Notes: generated by a model not told the origin, from the letters alone. A stretch of 64,000 nucleotides of DNA from Pseudomonas cannabina (GCF_900100365.1 NZ_FNKU01000001.1:1178001-1242000); one strand, 5' to 3'; positions 11,274-20,461 are shown, counted from the stretch's first letter. Numbers and translations are program-made.

Positions 11274-12821
11274 ATGTCCGGTTCTGCCACTGCCCATCCG
11301 CCCGCGCCAGCCAATGTAGAGGCCTCGTCCCCTTATCTGCTGGAAATCAGCCATATCAGCAAAGGTTTTCCGGGGGTCGTTGCGCTTGACGACGTCCAGC
11401 TCCGGGTCCGTCCGGGCAGCGTGCTGGCGCTGATGGGCGAGAACGGAGCGGGGAAATCGACGCTGATGAAAATCATCGCCGGCATCTACCAGCCCGACGC
11501 AGGTGAAATCCGTTTGCGCGGCAAGCCGGTGCGCTTCGAAACGCCCCTTTCAGCGTTGCAGGCCGGAATCGCCATGATTCATCAGGAGCTCAACCTGATG
11601 CCGTTCATGAGTATCGCCGAGAACATCTGGATCGGCCGCGAGCAGCTCAACGGCTTGCACATGGTCGATCATCGGGAAATGCACCGTTGTACCGCCGAGT
11701 TGCTGGAGCGCTTGCGCATCCGGCTGGATCCCGAAGAGCTGGTCGGCAACCTGAGCATCGCCGAACGGCAGATGGTCGAGATCGCCAAGGCGGTTTCCTA
11801 TGACTCTGACGTGCTGATCATGGACGAACCCACCTCGGCAATCACTGAAACCGAAGTTGCTCATCTGTTTTCGATCATTGGCGACCTGCGCGCACAGGGC
11901 AAAGGCATCATTTACATCACCCACAAGATGAACGAAGTCTTCGAGATCGCCGATGAAGTGGCGGTGTTTCGCGACGGCACCTATATCGGCTTGCAGAGCG
12001 CCGACAGCATGGACGGCGACAGCCTTATTTCCATGATGGTCGGCCGCGAGTTGACCCAGTTGTTTCCGCAACGTGACAAGCCGGCGGGGGACCTGCTGCT
12101 GTCAGTCCGTGACCTGAGCCTGAACGGCATTTTCAAGGACGTGTCCTTCGACCTGCGTGCCGGAGAGATCCTGGGCATTGCCGGGCTGATGGGCTCGGGG
12201 CGCACCAATGTCGCCGAGACACTGTTCGGCATCACGCCCAGTGACGGTGGCGAGATTCACTTCGATGGCAAGGCCGTACGCATCGGCGATCCTCATCAGG
12301 CCATCGAGCTGGGTTTTGCATTGCTGACCGAAGACCGCAAGTTGACCGGGCTGTTTCCGTGTCTGTCAGTGATGGAAAACATGGAGATGGCCGTGCTGGC
12401 GAATTACGCCGGCAACGGCTTCGTGCAACAAAAGGCCTTGCGCGCCTTGTGCGAGGACATGTGCAAAAAACTCAGGGTCAAGACGCCGTCGCTGGAACAG
12501 TGCATTGATACGTTGTCGGGTGGTAATCAGCAAAAGGCACTGCTCGCACGCTGGCTGATGACCAATCCCCGCGTACTGATTCTCGACGAGCCCACGCGCG
12601 GTATCGATGTGGGCGCCAAGGTGGAAATCTACCGGCTCATCTCCATGCTGGCCAGCGAAGGCATGGCGGTGATCATGATCTCTTCCGAACTGCCGGAAGT
12701 GCTCGGTATGAGCGACCGGGTCATGGTCATGCACGAAGGCGAAATGATGGGCATCCTCGACCGAATTGAGGCGACCCAGGAAAAAGTCATGCACCTGGCC
12801 TCCGGTCATCGGGTTCATTGA
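11274..12821 (+). CDS. Sugar ABC transporter ATP-binding protein (two-domain, RbsA/MglA type)
   Basis: Cytoplasmic ATPase that powers the sugar importer encoded around it. The protein has 515 residues with two nucleotide-binding domains, as usual for carbohydrate-uptake-2 transporters. The first has Walker [10 protein letters not shown], signature [14 protein letters not shown] and Walker [10 protein letters not shown]. The second has a degenerate Walker A (GLMGSGRTN), signature [14 protein letters not shown] and Walker [13 protein letters not shown]. An earlier TTG at 11250 is possible, but the GAGGAG site at 11259-11264 lies nine bases before ATG 11274. It follows the binding-protein gene by 67 bases. 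Confidence 0.93.
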   Translation: MSGSATAHPPAPANVEASSPYLLEISHISKGFPGVVALDDVQLRVRPGSVLALMGENGAGKSTLMKIIAGIYQPDAGEIRLRGKPVRFETPLSALQAGIAMIHQELNLMPFMSIAENIWIGREQLNGLHMVDHREMHRCTAELLERLRIRLDPEELVGNLSIAERQMVEIAKAVSYDSDVLIMDEPTSAITETEVAHLFSIIGDLRAQGKGIIYITHKMNEVFEIADEVAVFRDGTYIGLQSADSMDGDSLISMMVGRELTQLFPQRDKPAGDLLLSVRDLSLNGIFKDVSFDLRAGEILGIAGLMGSGRTNVAETLFGITPSDGGEIHFDGKAVRIGDPHQAIELGFALLTEDRKLTGLFPCLSVMENMEMAVLANYAGNGFVQQKALRALCEDMCKKLRVKTPSLEQCIDTLSGGNQQKALLARWLMTNPRVLILDEPTRGIDVGAKVEIYRLISMLASEGMAVIMISSELPEVLGMSDRVMVMHEGEMMGILDRIEATQEKVMHLASGHRVH

Positions 12822-12880
12822 GTATGCAGCACACGGTTCGGTAAATGGACTCGTAAAAAAAGAACAAGAGGGTTACGAAC

Positions 12881-13906
12881 ATGAGCAATGCGATTCTGCA
12901 AAACAAGCCGGCCCTGGCGCCGACCGGGAAAAAAAGACGACTGCCGACCGAGCTGAGTATTTTTCTGGTGCTGATCGGCATAGGCCTGATCTTTGAACTG
13001 TTCGGCTGGATCGTCCGCGATCAGAGCTTTCTGCTCAACTCCCAGCGCCTGGTCCTGATGATTCTTCAGGTGTCGATCATCGGCCTGCTGGCTATTGGCG
13101 TCACGCAGGTGATTATCACCACGGGCATCGACCTGTCGTCCGGTTCGGTGCTGGCGTTGTCGGCGATGATTGCCGCGAGTCTGGCGCAGACGTCGGACTT
13201 TTCCCGTGCGGTGTTTCCTTCGTTGACCGACCTGCCCGTGTGGATTCCGATCGTGGTCGGGCTTGGGGTCGGGTTGCTGGCCGGCGCGATCAACGGCAGC
13301 ATCATCGCGATTACCGGCATTCCACCCTTCATCGCCACGCTGGGCATGATGGTCTCTGCACGCGGCCTGGCACGCTTCTACACCGAAGGCCAGCCGGTCA
13401 GCATGCTTTCTGATTCCTACACGGCTATCGGCCAGGGCGCGATGCCGGTGATCATCTTTCTGGTGGTGGCGGTCGTCTTCCACATCGCCCTGCGCTACAC
13501 CAAGTACGGCAAATATACCTATGCCATCGGCGGCAACATGCAGGCGGCGCGCACCTCGGGCATCAACGTCAAACGTCATCTGGTAATTGTCTACAGCATT
13601 GCCGGGCTGCTGGCCGGGCTGACGGGTGTGGTGGCGTCGGCACGCGCCGCAACCGGTCAGGCCGGAATGGGCATGTCCTATGAACTGGACGCCATCGCGG
13701 CGGCCGTCATTGGCGGCACCAGCCTCGCCGGTGGCGTAGGGCGAATCACCGGTACCGTGATCGGTGCGTTGATCCTCGGCGTCATGGCCAGCGGCTTTAC
13801 CTTTGTCGGCGTGGATGCCTACGTTCAGGACATCATCAAGGGGCTGATCATTGTAGTTGCAGTAGTCATCGATCAATATCGCAACAAGCGCAAGACCAAG
13901 CGCTGA
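12881..13906 (+). CDS. Sugar ABC transporter permease
   Basis: Inner-membrane channel subunit of the BPD_transp_2 (RbsC-like) family, 341 residues, with about eight to ten hydrophobic segments. The conserved GIDLSSGSVLALSAM, AINGSIIAITGIPPFIATLG and AIAAAVIGGTSLAGGVG segments of ribose/inositol permeases are present. It is the last gene of the three-gene transporter operon, 59 bases after the ATPase. The stop is followed 14 bases later by a terminator arm that is interrupted by an insertion sequence. Confidence 0.93.
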   Translation: MSNAILQNKPALAPTGKKRRLPTELSIFLVLIGIGLIFELFGWIVRDQSFLLNSQRLVLMILQVSIIGLLAIGVTQVIITTGIDLSSGSVLALSAMIAASLAQTSDFSRAVFPSLTDLPVWIPIVVGLGVGLLAGAINGSIIAITGIPPFIATLGMMVSARGLARFYTEGQPVSMLSDSYTAIGQGAMPVIIFLVVAVVFHIALRYTKYGKYTYAIGGNMQAARTSGINVKRHLVIVYSIAGLLAGLTGVVASARAATGQAGMGMSYELDAIAAAVIGGTSLAGGVGRITGTVIGALILGVMASGFTFVGVDAYVQDIIKGLIIVVAVVIDQYRNKRKTKR

Positions 13907-13920
13907 CTGGATTCCAGTGA

Positions 13921-13937
13921 CACAAAGGGCCTTATAC
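13921..13937 (+). terminator. Left half of a terminator split by the IS element
   Basis: CACAAAGGGCCTT followed by ATAC. Its partner arm AGGCCCTTTTGTG is at 15547-15559, beyond the insertion sequence. Removing the IS and one ATAC copy restores a stem (GGGCCT/AGGCCC extended by CACAAA/TTTGTG with one bulged T) ending in a T run, 14 bases after the permease stop: a normal intrinsic terminator. Confidence 0.75.
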
Positions 13938-13975
13938 ACAGACTGTGTGAAAACACACTGATGAAGGCCCAAGCA

Positions 13976-14006
13976 AACGCCCCGACTTGTTCGGGGCGTT
14001 TTTTTT
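13976..14006 (+). terminator. Intrinsic terminator inside the IS left end
   Basis: AACGCCCCGA, a 5-base loop CTTGT, then TCGGGGCGTT followed by T residues to 14006. This 10-base perfect GC-rich stem with a T tail is active in the + direction, so it would stop transcripts leaving the transporter operon before they run antisense through the transposase gene. Confidence 0.85.
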
Positions 14007-14036
14007 GTATTGGCAGCAGACGAAAAAAATGTCCGC

Positions 14037-15461
14037 TCAGCCCATCAAAGCCATCAGATGGCGCACACCGAGCACTTTAATCGCTCGTTTCAGGTTATAG
14101 GCATTCACCGCCAAGGCCATTTCAGCTTTTGTACCCTCCAGTTGTCGCAGCAAGAAACGGCCATTACCAAATAGCCATTGCTTGAGGTTGCCGAAGGGGT
14201 GCTCAACGATGGATCTTCGGTTGGCCATCATCTCAGGATGCGCCTGCATTCTTTGCTCCATCCGCTCGAAAGCCTCTTCATGGGCATGTCGTGAGACATA
14301 ACGGCGCCGGGCTCGAGTGCATTGCGTTTTCAGCGCGCAGTTGGCGCAGTCATCGACCTCAGCCTGATAGATCCGATCACCTTTGTTGTGCTGTTTTAGC
14401 GTTAACCATTTGCCTGCCGGACACTGGAAACGATCGTGTCCGGTCTCATAGATAAAGTCTTTTCGCTCAAAGAGCTGCTCTTCCTGACTGCCAGGGTTTT
14501 TCGAACGATTGGGCGGTACATAGGCCGTAATCGAAGCATCCTCGCAGGCCTGAAACTGCTTGCCATTGGAGTAGCCGGCATCGGCAGTGACCGTCAGATC
14601 ATCTTGCTGTAACTCTGCTTTGGCGGCCTTGGCCATCGGCTCCAGTTGCTTTCGGTCATCGCCATCTTGGGTGACCTCATGATGCAAAATCAGGCAATGC
14701 TCGGCGTCCACGACGGTTTGCACGTTGTAGGCCACACGTGGCCCTTTGGCCGTGCGCATCATTCGGGCATCGCTTTCATGGGTGTTGAACTGCTCGATGC
14801 CCATCGAACGCATCAGTGCCTGGCAACTCTGATTATCCTGTTGTCGAGCCTCAAGCTGTGCCAGGGCTACCTTGATTGCGCTGCGATCAATTGAATCTGT
14901 GGTTTCAGCCTTGTCGGCCTCATCCAGCTCGGCCAGATACTGAGCGATGCGCTTATCCAGTTTTTCTTCCTGGCGCTTGAGCTGCTTCAAATTCACATGA
15001 CGCCGTGAGGATGCGACCGCCTGAAACTTGCTGCCGTCGATGGCCACCAACTCACCGGCGATCAAGCCTGCCGTGCGACAAAACCGAACGAAAGCACGGC
15101 AGGTCGCGATGAAGGCGGGTTTATTGTTCTTGCGAAAATCGGCGATGGTCTTGAAGTCGGGCTTGAGCCGGTTGATCAGCCACATCACTTCGATGTTGCG
15201 CTGACACTCGGCTTCAAGACGTCGCGATGAGCGAATCCGCTGAAAATAGCCGTAGAGGTAGAGTTTTAGCTGATCGGCGGGATCATAAGCAGGGCGCCCC
15301 GTGCTTTTTGGAATCGCTTTATCGAAGCCCAGTTGCACCAGATCGAGCCTGGCAACGTACAGGTCAATGACACGAACGAGGTGATCCTCGGGGATCAACT
15401 CTTCCAGCGAGACCGGGAATAGGCTGGTCTGGCTGCGGGACTCACCTTGGATGTAGGCCAT
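14037..15461 (-). CDS. IS1182-family transposase
   Basis: DDE transposase of 474 residues (486 if the earlier ATG at 15497 is used). The N-terminal DUF772-type domain contains the region around STGRPAYDP. The catalytic acidic residues are likely in VAIDGSKFQAV, VTADAGYSNG and the RSIVEHPFGNLKQW glutamate. A cysteine pair region (CANCALKTQC) is typical of the family. No internal stop or frameshift is seen, so the enzyme may be active. The ATG at 15461 lies five bases after a strong hairpin and has no visible ribosome site; the ATG at 15497 lies within the hairpin. Confidence 0.92.
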   Translation of the reverse strand: MAYIQGESRSQTSLFPVSLEELIPEDHLVRVIDLYVARLDLVQLGFDKAIPKSTGRPAYDPADQLKLYLYGYFQRIRSSRRLEAECQRNIEVMWLINRLKPDFKTIADFRKNNKPAFIATCRAFVRFCRTAGLIAGELVAIDGSKFQAVASSRRHVNLKQLKRQEEKLDKRIAQYLAELDEADKAETTDSIDRSAIKVALAQLEARQQDNQSCQALMRSMGIEQFNTHESDARMMRTAKGPRVAYNVQTVVDAEHCLILHHEVTQDGDDRKQLEPMAKAAKAELQQDDLTVTADAGYSNGKQFQACEDASITAYVPPNRSKNPGSQEEQLFERKDFIYETGHDRFQCPAGKWLTLKQHNKGDRIYQAEVDDCANCALKTQCTRARRRYVSRHAHEEAFERMEQRMQAHPEMMANRRSIVEHPFGNLKQWLFGNGRFLLRQLEGTKAEMALAVNAYNLKRAIKVLGVRHLMALMG

Positions 15462-15466
15462 AACGA

Positions 15467-15500
15467 AAAATGCTCTGTATCTTTCGATACGGAGCATTTT
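15467..15500. promoter_or_regulatory. Hairpin at the transposase start
   Basis: AAAATGCTCTGTATC, loop TTTC, then GATACGGAGCATTTT: a 15-base stem with one imperfect pair. It covers the region just upstream of the transposase ATG (15461). In IS elements such structures can mask the ribosome site on read-through transcripts or terminate incoming transcription; which applies here is not known. Confidence 0.6.
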
Positions 15501-15542
15501 CTTTGAGCGCTGCGCAGATTGCTAGGTTTTCACACAGTCTGT

Positions 15543-15559
15543 ATACAGGCCCTTTTGTG
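15543..15559 (+). terminator. Right half of the split terminator
   Basis: ATAC target duplication followed by AGGCCCTTTTGTG, the complement of the arm at 13921-13932. See the left half. After the insertion this arm is 1.6 kb from its partner and should no longer act as a terminator on its own. Confidence 0.7.
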
Positions 15560-15819
15560 CGTTACATATTGGAGGAACCGATGGGTGGTCTATGGGTCAG
15601 ACTCTCATCACACCGCACGTGATCGGGTTTCATACCCGTGTTTCAAGGGGTTTTACTGTGACTGCTGTACGAAAACCCTTCAATTTGTGTTGCCGAGCCT
15701 GCAAGCCGGCCTTAGACTGCCGCCCCTCGTAAATTGAGTGCCAGGTGGCGCTTGGAGATTATTGGCTTTACGACAACGTCAAGCCGCTCCTCAATGCACG
15801 TTTTTTTATAGAGAAATAA

Positions 15820-16224
15820 ATGACAAAGGAAAAGTTGCTGGCCATGCCGGCCGATGACTACATGAACGCCGAGCAGCACGCTTTCTTCGTCGAGCTGTTG
15901 CAGGGCATGAAGGTCGAGATCCACGAGCGAATCGAGCAGAGCCGTATTGCCATCGAAAGCCTGGACACCCCTGCCGATCCGGCCGACGCTGCCTCGGTTG
16001 AAGAAGAGCGTCACTGGTTGGTCAACGTGATCGATCGTGATCAGCGCATGCTGCCTCAGCTGGAAATGGCCCTGTCGCGCATTGCCGATGACACCTTCGG
16101 CTGGTGCGATGACAGCGGTGAGCCCATTGGCCTGAAACGCCTGCTGATCAGCCCGACCACCAAATACTGCATCGAAGCGCAAGAGCGCCACGAGCAGATC
16201 GACAAGCACCAACGCCAGGCCTGA
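15820..16224 (+). CDS. DksA/TraR-family transcription factor, zinc-independent type
   Basis: A 134-residue RNA-polymerase secondary-channel protein related to DksA, which acts with ppGpp on rRNA and amino-acid promoters. The coiled-coil tip motif D-x-x-D-x-A is present (Asp53, Asp56, Ala58). In place of the four zinc cysteines it has Cys96, Ser99, Cys117 and Ala120, close to the Cys-Thr-Cys-Ala pattern of P. aeruginosa DksA2, which works without zinc. The FGWCDDSGEPIGLKRL and SPTTKYCIEAQERHE segments are family hallmarks. The 260 bases upstream show no gene and no clear Zur box. A strong terminator follows. Confidence 0.85.
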   Translation: MTKEKLLAMPADDYMNAEQHAFFVELLQGMKVEIHERIEQSRIAIESLDTPADPADAASVEEERHWLVNVIDRDQRMLPQLEMALSRIADDTFGWCDDSGEPIGLKRLLISPTTKYCIEAQERHEQIDKHQRQA

Positions 16225-16253
16225 TTCTCAGGCGACAGGGGTTGAGCAACCAG

Positions 16254-16284
16254 ACCGGGAGGCAAGCAATTGCCTCCCGGTTTC
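16254..16284 (+). terminator. Intrinsic terminator after the dksA-like gene
   Basis: ACCGGGAGGCAA, loop GCAA, TTGCCTCCCGGT followed by TTCG: a perfect 12-base stem 29 bases after the stop codon. Confidence 0.85.
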
Positions 16285-16403
16285 GTTGTGTCCGGAGTTT
16301 ATTGAATCAACGCCGACCGATAAGACCATTAGCGCATGGCACATCGCCGTTATCTGACGTTTAATAGGTGCAATAACGATAAATACAGACGGGGTAACGC
16401 AAC

Positions 16404-18017
16404 ATGGCCGAAAACTTATCCATGGCTGCCGGATTGCCGCTGACCAGTGCGCCGGGCACTGCAGTAAGGTGGTGGGTGCCTGCGGTACAAAGTGTTGCGT
16501 TGTGCCTGTTGCTGGCAGCGATAAGCGTTGTCGGACTGCCCCTCTATATCGTTGTTCCCGGCGCTTTGCTGGTGATCTGGCTGCCGCGATGGTTACTCCG
16601 CCGGCCTGCAGCATTCTCGGCCGAGGCGGTCGACGCGGACATAACGCGCCTGACCCGCGATCTCTCCCGCACCACCAGCCATAACGCGCTGTCGGCCGCT
16701 CAGGTGGCGTTTTCCGTGCGCCAGTTGGCGGGGCGCGTGCAATCGCAGCTTGGGGCTGCCGGGCAGGTGGTCAACAGTGCGGAGCTGATGATCGCTACCG
16801 AGCAGCAGACCGCCCAGCTCAGCCAGCAGGCACTGGTTGCCGCCAGCGAAGCGCGGGCGCGCAGCGAGGCGGGCAGTGGCGTATTGAATGAGTCGATCGA
16901 CCGTATGCACCAATTGAGCGAGCGGGCCGTCGCCAGTCGAGAGCTGATCGAAGCGCTCAGCCAGCGCAGTGAGGAGATCCAGCGGGTGACGCTGGTGATC
17001 CAGTCGATCGCCAGCCAGACCAACCTGCTGGCGCTCAACGCAGCCATCGAGGCTGCCCGGGCCGGCGAGCATGGGCGTGGTTTTGCAGTGGTCGCCGATG
17101 AAGTGCGCGGGCTCGCCGGGCGAACGGCGAGTGCCACCGGAGAAGTCGGGCAGATGGTGGCCGATATCCAGCAACGCACTGCGCAGGTCGTCGAACAGAT
17201 CCGTCAGCTGTCTACCGACCTGGACAGCGGCGTCGAACAGGTTGAGCTTACCGGCGAGCACCTCGGTAACATCGCCCGCCTTGCCGTCGAGGTCGAAAGC
17301 CAGGTCAGCGAGATTGCCCAGGGCGCCAAGAGCAATCAGGATCAGTTGGCGAGCCTGTTCGAGGCCGTTGAGCACATGCGCAGTGATCTGGCGGTCAGCG
17401 ACGAGCAGACCCGGCACCTGGCCAAGGCCGCGGTGCAGATGGAAGGGCAGGCCGAGACCATCAGTCAGCGTCTGGCCGAAGTGGGGCTCGACGACTATCA
17501 CCAGCGCATCTACGATCTGGCCCGTGAAGGGGCACGACTCATCGGCCAGAAGTTCGAAGCCGATATCGACCAGGGGCGCGCCAGTCTGGATGATCTGTTT
17601 GACCGTAGTTACAAGCCAGTCGCCAACACCTCACCGACCCGGTTCACCACGCGCTTCGACCGCTACACCGATCAGGTACTCCCGGCGCTGCAGGAGCCAC
17701 TGCTCGCGCGGCACGAAGGCCTGGTATTTGCCATCGCCTGCACCCAGCAAGGCTACGTGCCCACGCATAACAACGCGTTCAACCAGCCTCTGACCGGGGA
17801 CGCGACGCTGGACAATGCGCGCAATCGCAGCAAGCGCAAGTTCGATGACCGGACCGGCATTCGCTGCGGTAGCCATCAGCAACCGGTATTGCTGCAAACC
17901 TACACCCGGGACACCGGGGAGCTGATGCACGACCTCTCCGTACCCATTATCGTCAAGGGGCGTCATTGGGGTGGTCTGCGCCTGGGTTATAAACCGCAGG
18001 GCGGTTCAAACCCGTAA
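16404..18017 (+). CDS. Methyl-accepting chemotaxis protein with C-terminal sensor-like domain
   Basis: A 537-residue chemotaxis transducer. Two adjacent hydrophobic segments near residues 25-64 anchor it in the inner membrane with almost no periplasmic loop. The MCP signalling domain follows, with the conserved tip [20 protein letters not shown] and [15 protein letters not shown]. After the signalling domain is an extra C-terminal region of about 160 residues (from about [15 protein letters not shown]) that ends [21 protein letters not shown], a pattern like the last strands of Cache/PAS-type sensor domains. A sensor placed after the signalling domain is the less common topology. It stands alone; no che genes are nearby. 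Confidence 0.88.
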   Translation: MAENLSMAAGLPLTSAPGTAVRWWVPAVQSVALCLLLAAISVVGLPLYIVVPGALLVIWLPRWLLRRPAAFSAEAVDADITRLTRDLSRTTSHNALSAAQVAFSVRQLAGRVQSQLGAAGQVVNSAELMIATEQQTAQLSQQALVAASEARARSEAGSGVLNESIDRMHQLSERAVASRELIEALSQRSEEIQRVTLVIQSIASQTNLLALNAAIEAARAGEHGRGFAVVADEVRGLAGRTASATGEVGQMVADIQQRTAQVVEQIRQLSTDLDSGVEQVELTGEHLGNIARLAVEVESQVSEIAQGAKSNQDQLASLFEAVEHMRSDLAVSDEQTRHLAKAAVQMEGQAETISQRLAEVGLDDYHQRIYDLAREGARLIGQKFEADIDQGRASLDDLFDRSYKPVANTSPTRFTTRFDRYTDQVLPALQEPLLARHEGLVFAIACTQQGYVPTHNNAFNQPLTGDATLDNARNRSKRKFDDRTGIRCGSHQQPVLLQTYTRDTGELMHDLSVPIIVKGRHWGGLRLGYKPQGGSNP

Positions 18018-18042
18018 ACCGGTCTGGCAAGTTTGAGGGAGG

Positions 18043-18068
18043 CGAGCAGAGATGTTGAAGTCTGCTCG
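18043..18068 (+). terminator. Terminator-like hairpin after the chemotaxis gene
   Basis: CGAGCAGA and TCTGCTCG, a perfect 8-base stem with a 10-base loop, 26 bases after the stop. The following bases (ACCTGTTCTTTACCTTT) are only moderately T-rich, so efficiency is uncertain. Confidence 0.5.
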
Positions 18069-18231
18069 ACCTGTTCTTTACCTTTGATATGCACTGCCGT
18101 GTAGGTATTTGTTTATAGATTTTTTAAGTATGTGGATGTGGGTTGTAGGAAACTTCTAAATAACTCTTATAGGCTTGACTGTCGATGCGCCCTGAGCAAT
18201 CTCTTGAATCAATGGCATCAATTTTTGATTC

Positions 18232-19758
18232 ATGAGCGGCCTTGCCAAGGGCGCCTCTACGGACGAAAGAGTTATGAAAAGTACATGGAGTGTCAAACAG
18301 TCATCCGAGATTTCGGGTGCAGTGGTTTTACAGGTTACGGCGCGTATCGGCATATTTTTCGACGGTACGGGCAATAATCGGGTCAACAGTCAGATCGGTG
18401 CTGATTGCCGCGCACTGCTGGAAGTCAATAACGGCAAGCATATCCAGGAGTGCGCCGGACGACATGCCGATCCGGGCAGTAGTTACAGTAATGAATTAAG
18501 TAATATCGCCTTGCTGGCAGGGCTTTATCGTCGACAAGCGGTCGCTGCCAACGACGGGCAGGGTTTGAACGTCTGCTACCCGATCTATATAAGCGGCGCC
18601 GGGACGACATCAGGTGAGCGTGATTCGGTATGGCCTGGGCAGAGTCTGGGCCGTGGCACCACGGGTGTGGTGGCCAAGGTGCAAAACGCTTTCAGAAAGC
18701 TCGAATCGGTACTCAAGATGTTTCCGGTGGATAATCCGGGCTGTGCGCTGGAGGCGCTGGAATTCGATGTCTTCGGCTTCAGTCGCGGTGCTGCGTCGGC
18801 GAGACATTTCGTCAACGAAATTCTCAAGCGTGAAGTCGGCATGCTTGAGCCGATACTGCGCAGTCGCAAAGTGCGGTTGAGCGAGAATTTTGCCTGGCAC
18901 AACGGCTGTGTGCGGCTCAAGGTCATTGGCCTGTTCGACACTGTTGCCGCTATCGGCAGCGTCAAAGACCTGGGCAACACGAGCGACGCCAGCAATCGGC
19001 GGGTCAATCTGTACTTGCCGCCTGGCTGTGCCCAGCAAGTGCTGCATCTGGTCGCTCGCGATGAAAACCGGCGCAATTTTGCGCTCAATAGCATTACCCC
19101 CGGATGGCCCGCAGAAATCATCCTGCCGGGGGCACATTCCGATATCGGCGGTGGTTATCCGCCGCAAATGGATGAAAACGTCTTGTTGACCCGCCCACGT
19201 ATGAGCACCGTGCGGCGCGGCAGCGCTCCTGAAACGGCGACCTGCTGGCAGGAAGCACAGGCCGAACTGAACAGGATGGAGTTGAATCACTGGATCGATC
19301 CGCTCGATAACCAGGCGTCATTACAGGTGCAGTCATGCGAAAGCAACGGTCATATCTGTAAGAATCCGCTCAGTGGCTTGGGGATGATTGTGGCTGCGGT
19401 GGGCATGCATCGGCAGGTCTTTGGGCATCTGTCACGGGTTTCGCTGCAGATCATGCATGCGCTGGCCTGTGATGAAGGCGTGCCGATCGGCCCCGTTCCG
19501 CAGGCACCGTACTTTCAGCTTCCTCCCGAGCTGGAGGGCATCGCTCGCAAGCTGATCGATTACGCGCGGGGCGGTCCTTACACGCTGACCAGCGACGAAG
19601 AGCAGGTTCTGCGCTGGCGCTACATTCATCAGTCCGCGCACTGGAGCGCGTCACTGGGTCGAACGGGCAGCCTCAGTGATGCAGTGTTCGTTCACGCACC
19701 TGAACCGGGCGGCCGGATACTGCACCCCAACATCGGGCAGCCCGGCTACCCGCAGTAA
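18232..19758 (+). CDS. DUF2235 alpha/beta-hydrolase, possible type VI secretion lipase effector (Tle1-like)
   Basis: A 508-residue protein with the DUF2235 fold shared with type VI phospholipase effectors of the Tle1 family. It begins its domain with IGIFFDGTGNN (40-50). The nucleophile is Ser184 in GFSRG. Asp236 in GLFDTV and His302 in GAHSDIGGGY complete a likely catalytic triad. No signal peptide is seen, which agrees with type VI export. No VgrG, PAAR or clear immunity gene adjoins it, so the secretion link is inference. ATG 18232 has no ribosome site; ATG 18274 (494 residues) has a GAAAGAG upstream and may be the real start. The preceding 170 bases are AT-rich compared with neighbours. 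Confidence 0.8.
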   Translation: MSGLAKGASTDERVMKSTWSVKQSSEISGAVVLQVTARIGIFFDGTGNNRVNSQIGADCRALLEVNNGKHIQECAGRHADPGSSYSNELSNIALLAGLYRRQAVAANDGQGLNVCYPIYISGAGTTSGERDSVWPGQSLGRGTTGVVAKVQNAFRKLESVLKMFPVDNPGCALEALEFDVFGFSRGAASARHFVNEILKREVGMLEPILRSRKVRLSENFAWHNGCVRLKVIGLFDTVAAIGSVKDLGNTSDASNRRVNLYLPPGCAQQVLHLVARDENRRNFALNSITPGWPAEIILPGAHSDIGGGYPPQMDENVLLTRPRMSTVRRGSAPETATCWQEAQAELNRMELNHWIDPLDNQASLQVQSCESNGHICKNPLSGLGMIVAAVGMHRQVFGHLSRVSLQIMHALACDEGVPIGPVPQAPYFQLPPELEGIARKLIDYARGGPYTLTSDEEQVLRWRYIHQSAHWSASLGRTGSLSDAVFVHAPEPGGRILHPNIGQPGYPQ

Positions 19759-19777
19759 AAACCGATGCCCGGTCTGC

Positions 19778-20017
19778 TCACTCGGGTGCGTCATGCAACA
19801 GTACATTGAGATCGTCGATCACCGGTGCCCACTCGGCGTCTTGATGTAAGCCCTCTTTCAGAAACGCCGCCTGTGCCGGGGTCCAGAAGTCAGCGTCGAT
19901 CAGCTTGACTCCGTCTTGCAGGCGGTGCGCCGCGACGAAAGCGTCAATGTCCTTGTCTTCGGAATCGAGCCCCAGTTGCGTGAACAGGTCATTCAGGGTG
20001 TTGGTGTTCAGTTCCAT
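19778..20017 (-). CDS. DUF2789 family protein
   Basis: A 79-residue protein beginning MELNTNTLNDLFTQLGL with a middle DADFWTPAQAAFLKEGL segment, matching the small DUF2789 family of gamma-proteobacteria; function unknown. The frame is open further upstream to 20119, but ATG 20017 has a GAGGAGAT ribosome site and gives the family length. It converges tail to tail with the DUF2235 gene, 19 bases apart, so it is unlikely to be that protein's immunity partner. Confidence 0.82.
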   Translation of the reverse strand: MELNTNTLNDLFTQLGLDSEDKDIDAFVAAHRLQDGVKLIDADFWTPAQAAFLKEGLHQDAEWAPVIDDLNVLLHDAPE

Positions 20018-20461
20018 ATCATCTCCTCGACGAGGGGGTCCCCGTATTGTCATCAGTCCTTTATGGGAGTGACCGTCGCGTGCAAGAGTTCGATGCATTT
20101 GCCGGTCGTGAAACAGCAATCTTTTTTGCGCCGAAAGTTAATGCTATGTTCCCGCTGCGCCGGATGTCTGCAGGAGCGCAGGCATGAGCCTGTCCAGCCA
20201 CTGAACGAGGCCTGAATGACAGGGCATTCCTGTGCCGTCAGGCTGTGGTGACATCGATGTGTACAAAAGGAATATATCCCGTAGAGGCAATGAGCCGGTA
20301 GAATCCGCCACCAGCCTGCACGGTTCGGCAGTGGCCGACTCGTCGTCCCCGAGTGCAGCGCGTCAGCAGGTATCTGGCCGTGCCATACGGCCTGTGAATG
20401 AATCATTTATCGACTGCCTGAACTTCAGGCAGCCTCATTTTCATGTTTGAGGGTTTGGACT
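20018..20461. other. Gap without a recognised gene
   Basis: About 440 bases between the divergent DUF2789 gene and the next + gene. No protein of credible composition is seen. A short inverted repeat, CTGCCTG-AACTT-CAGGCAG (about 20415-20433), lies just before the next start and could be a leader hairpin. Confidence 0.5.

Larger units (their letters stand above)
13938..15542 (-). mobile_element. IS1182-family insertion sequence, 1,605 bases
   Basis: Bounded by perfect 17-base inverted repeats: ACAGACTGTGTGAAAAC at 13938-13954 and its complement at 15526-15542. It is flanked by a 4-base direct repeat ATAC (13934-13937 and 15543-15546), taken as the target-site duplication. It contains one transposase gene on the - strand, apparently intact. 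The insertion point is the loop of the ABC-transporter terminator. An outward-facing terminator hairpin lies just inside the left end and a second strong hairpin just inside the right end. Confidence 0.88.

Noticed and set aside
15519..15737. A 72-codon + strand frame spanning the right end of the IS
   Set aside because: It crosses the IS boundary and target duplication, has no ribosome site and no similarity to a known protein.
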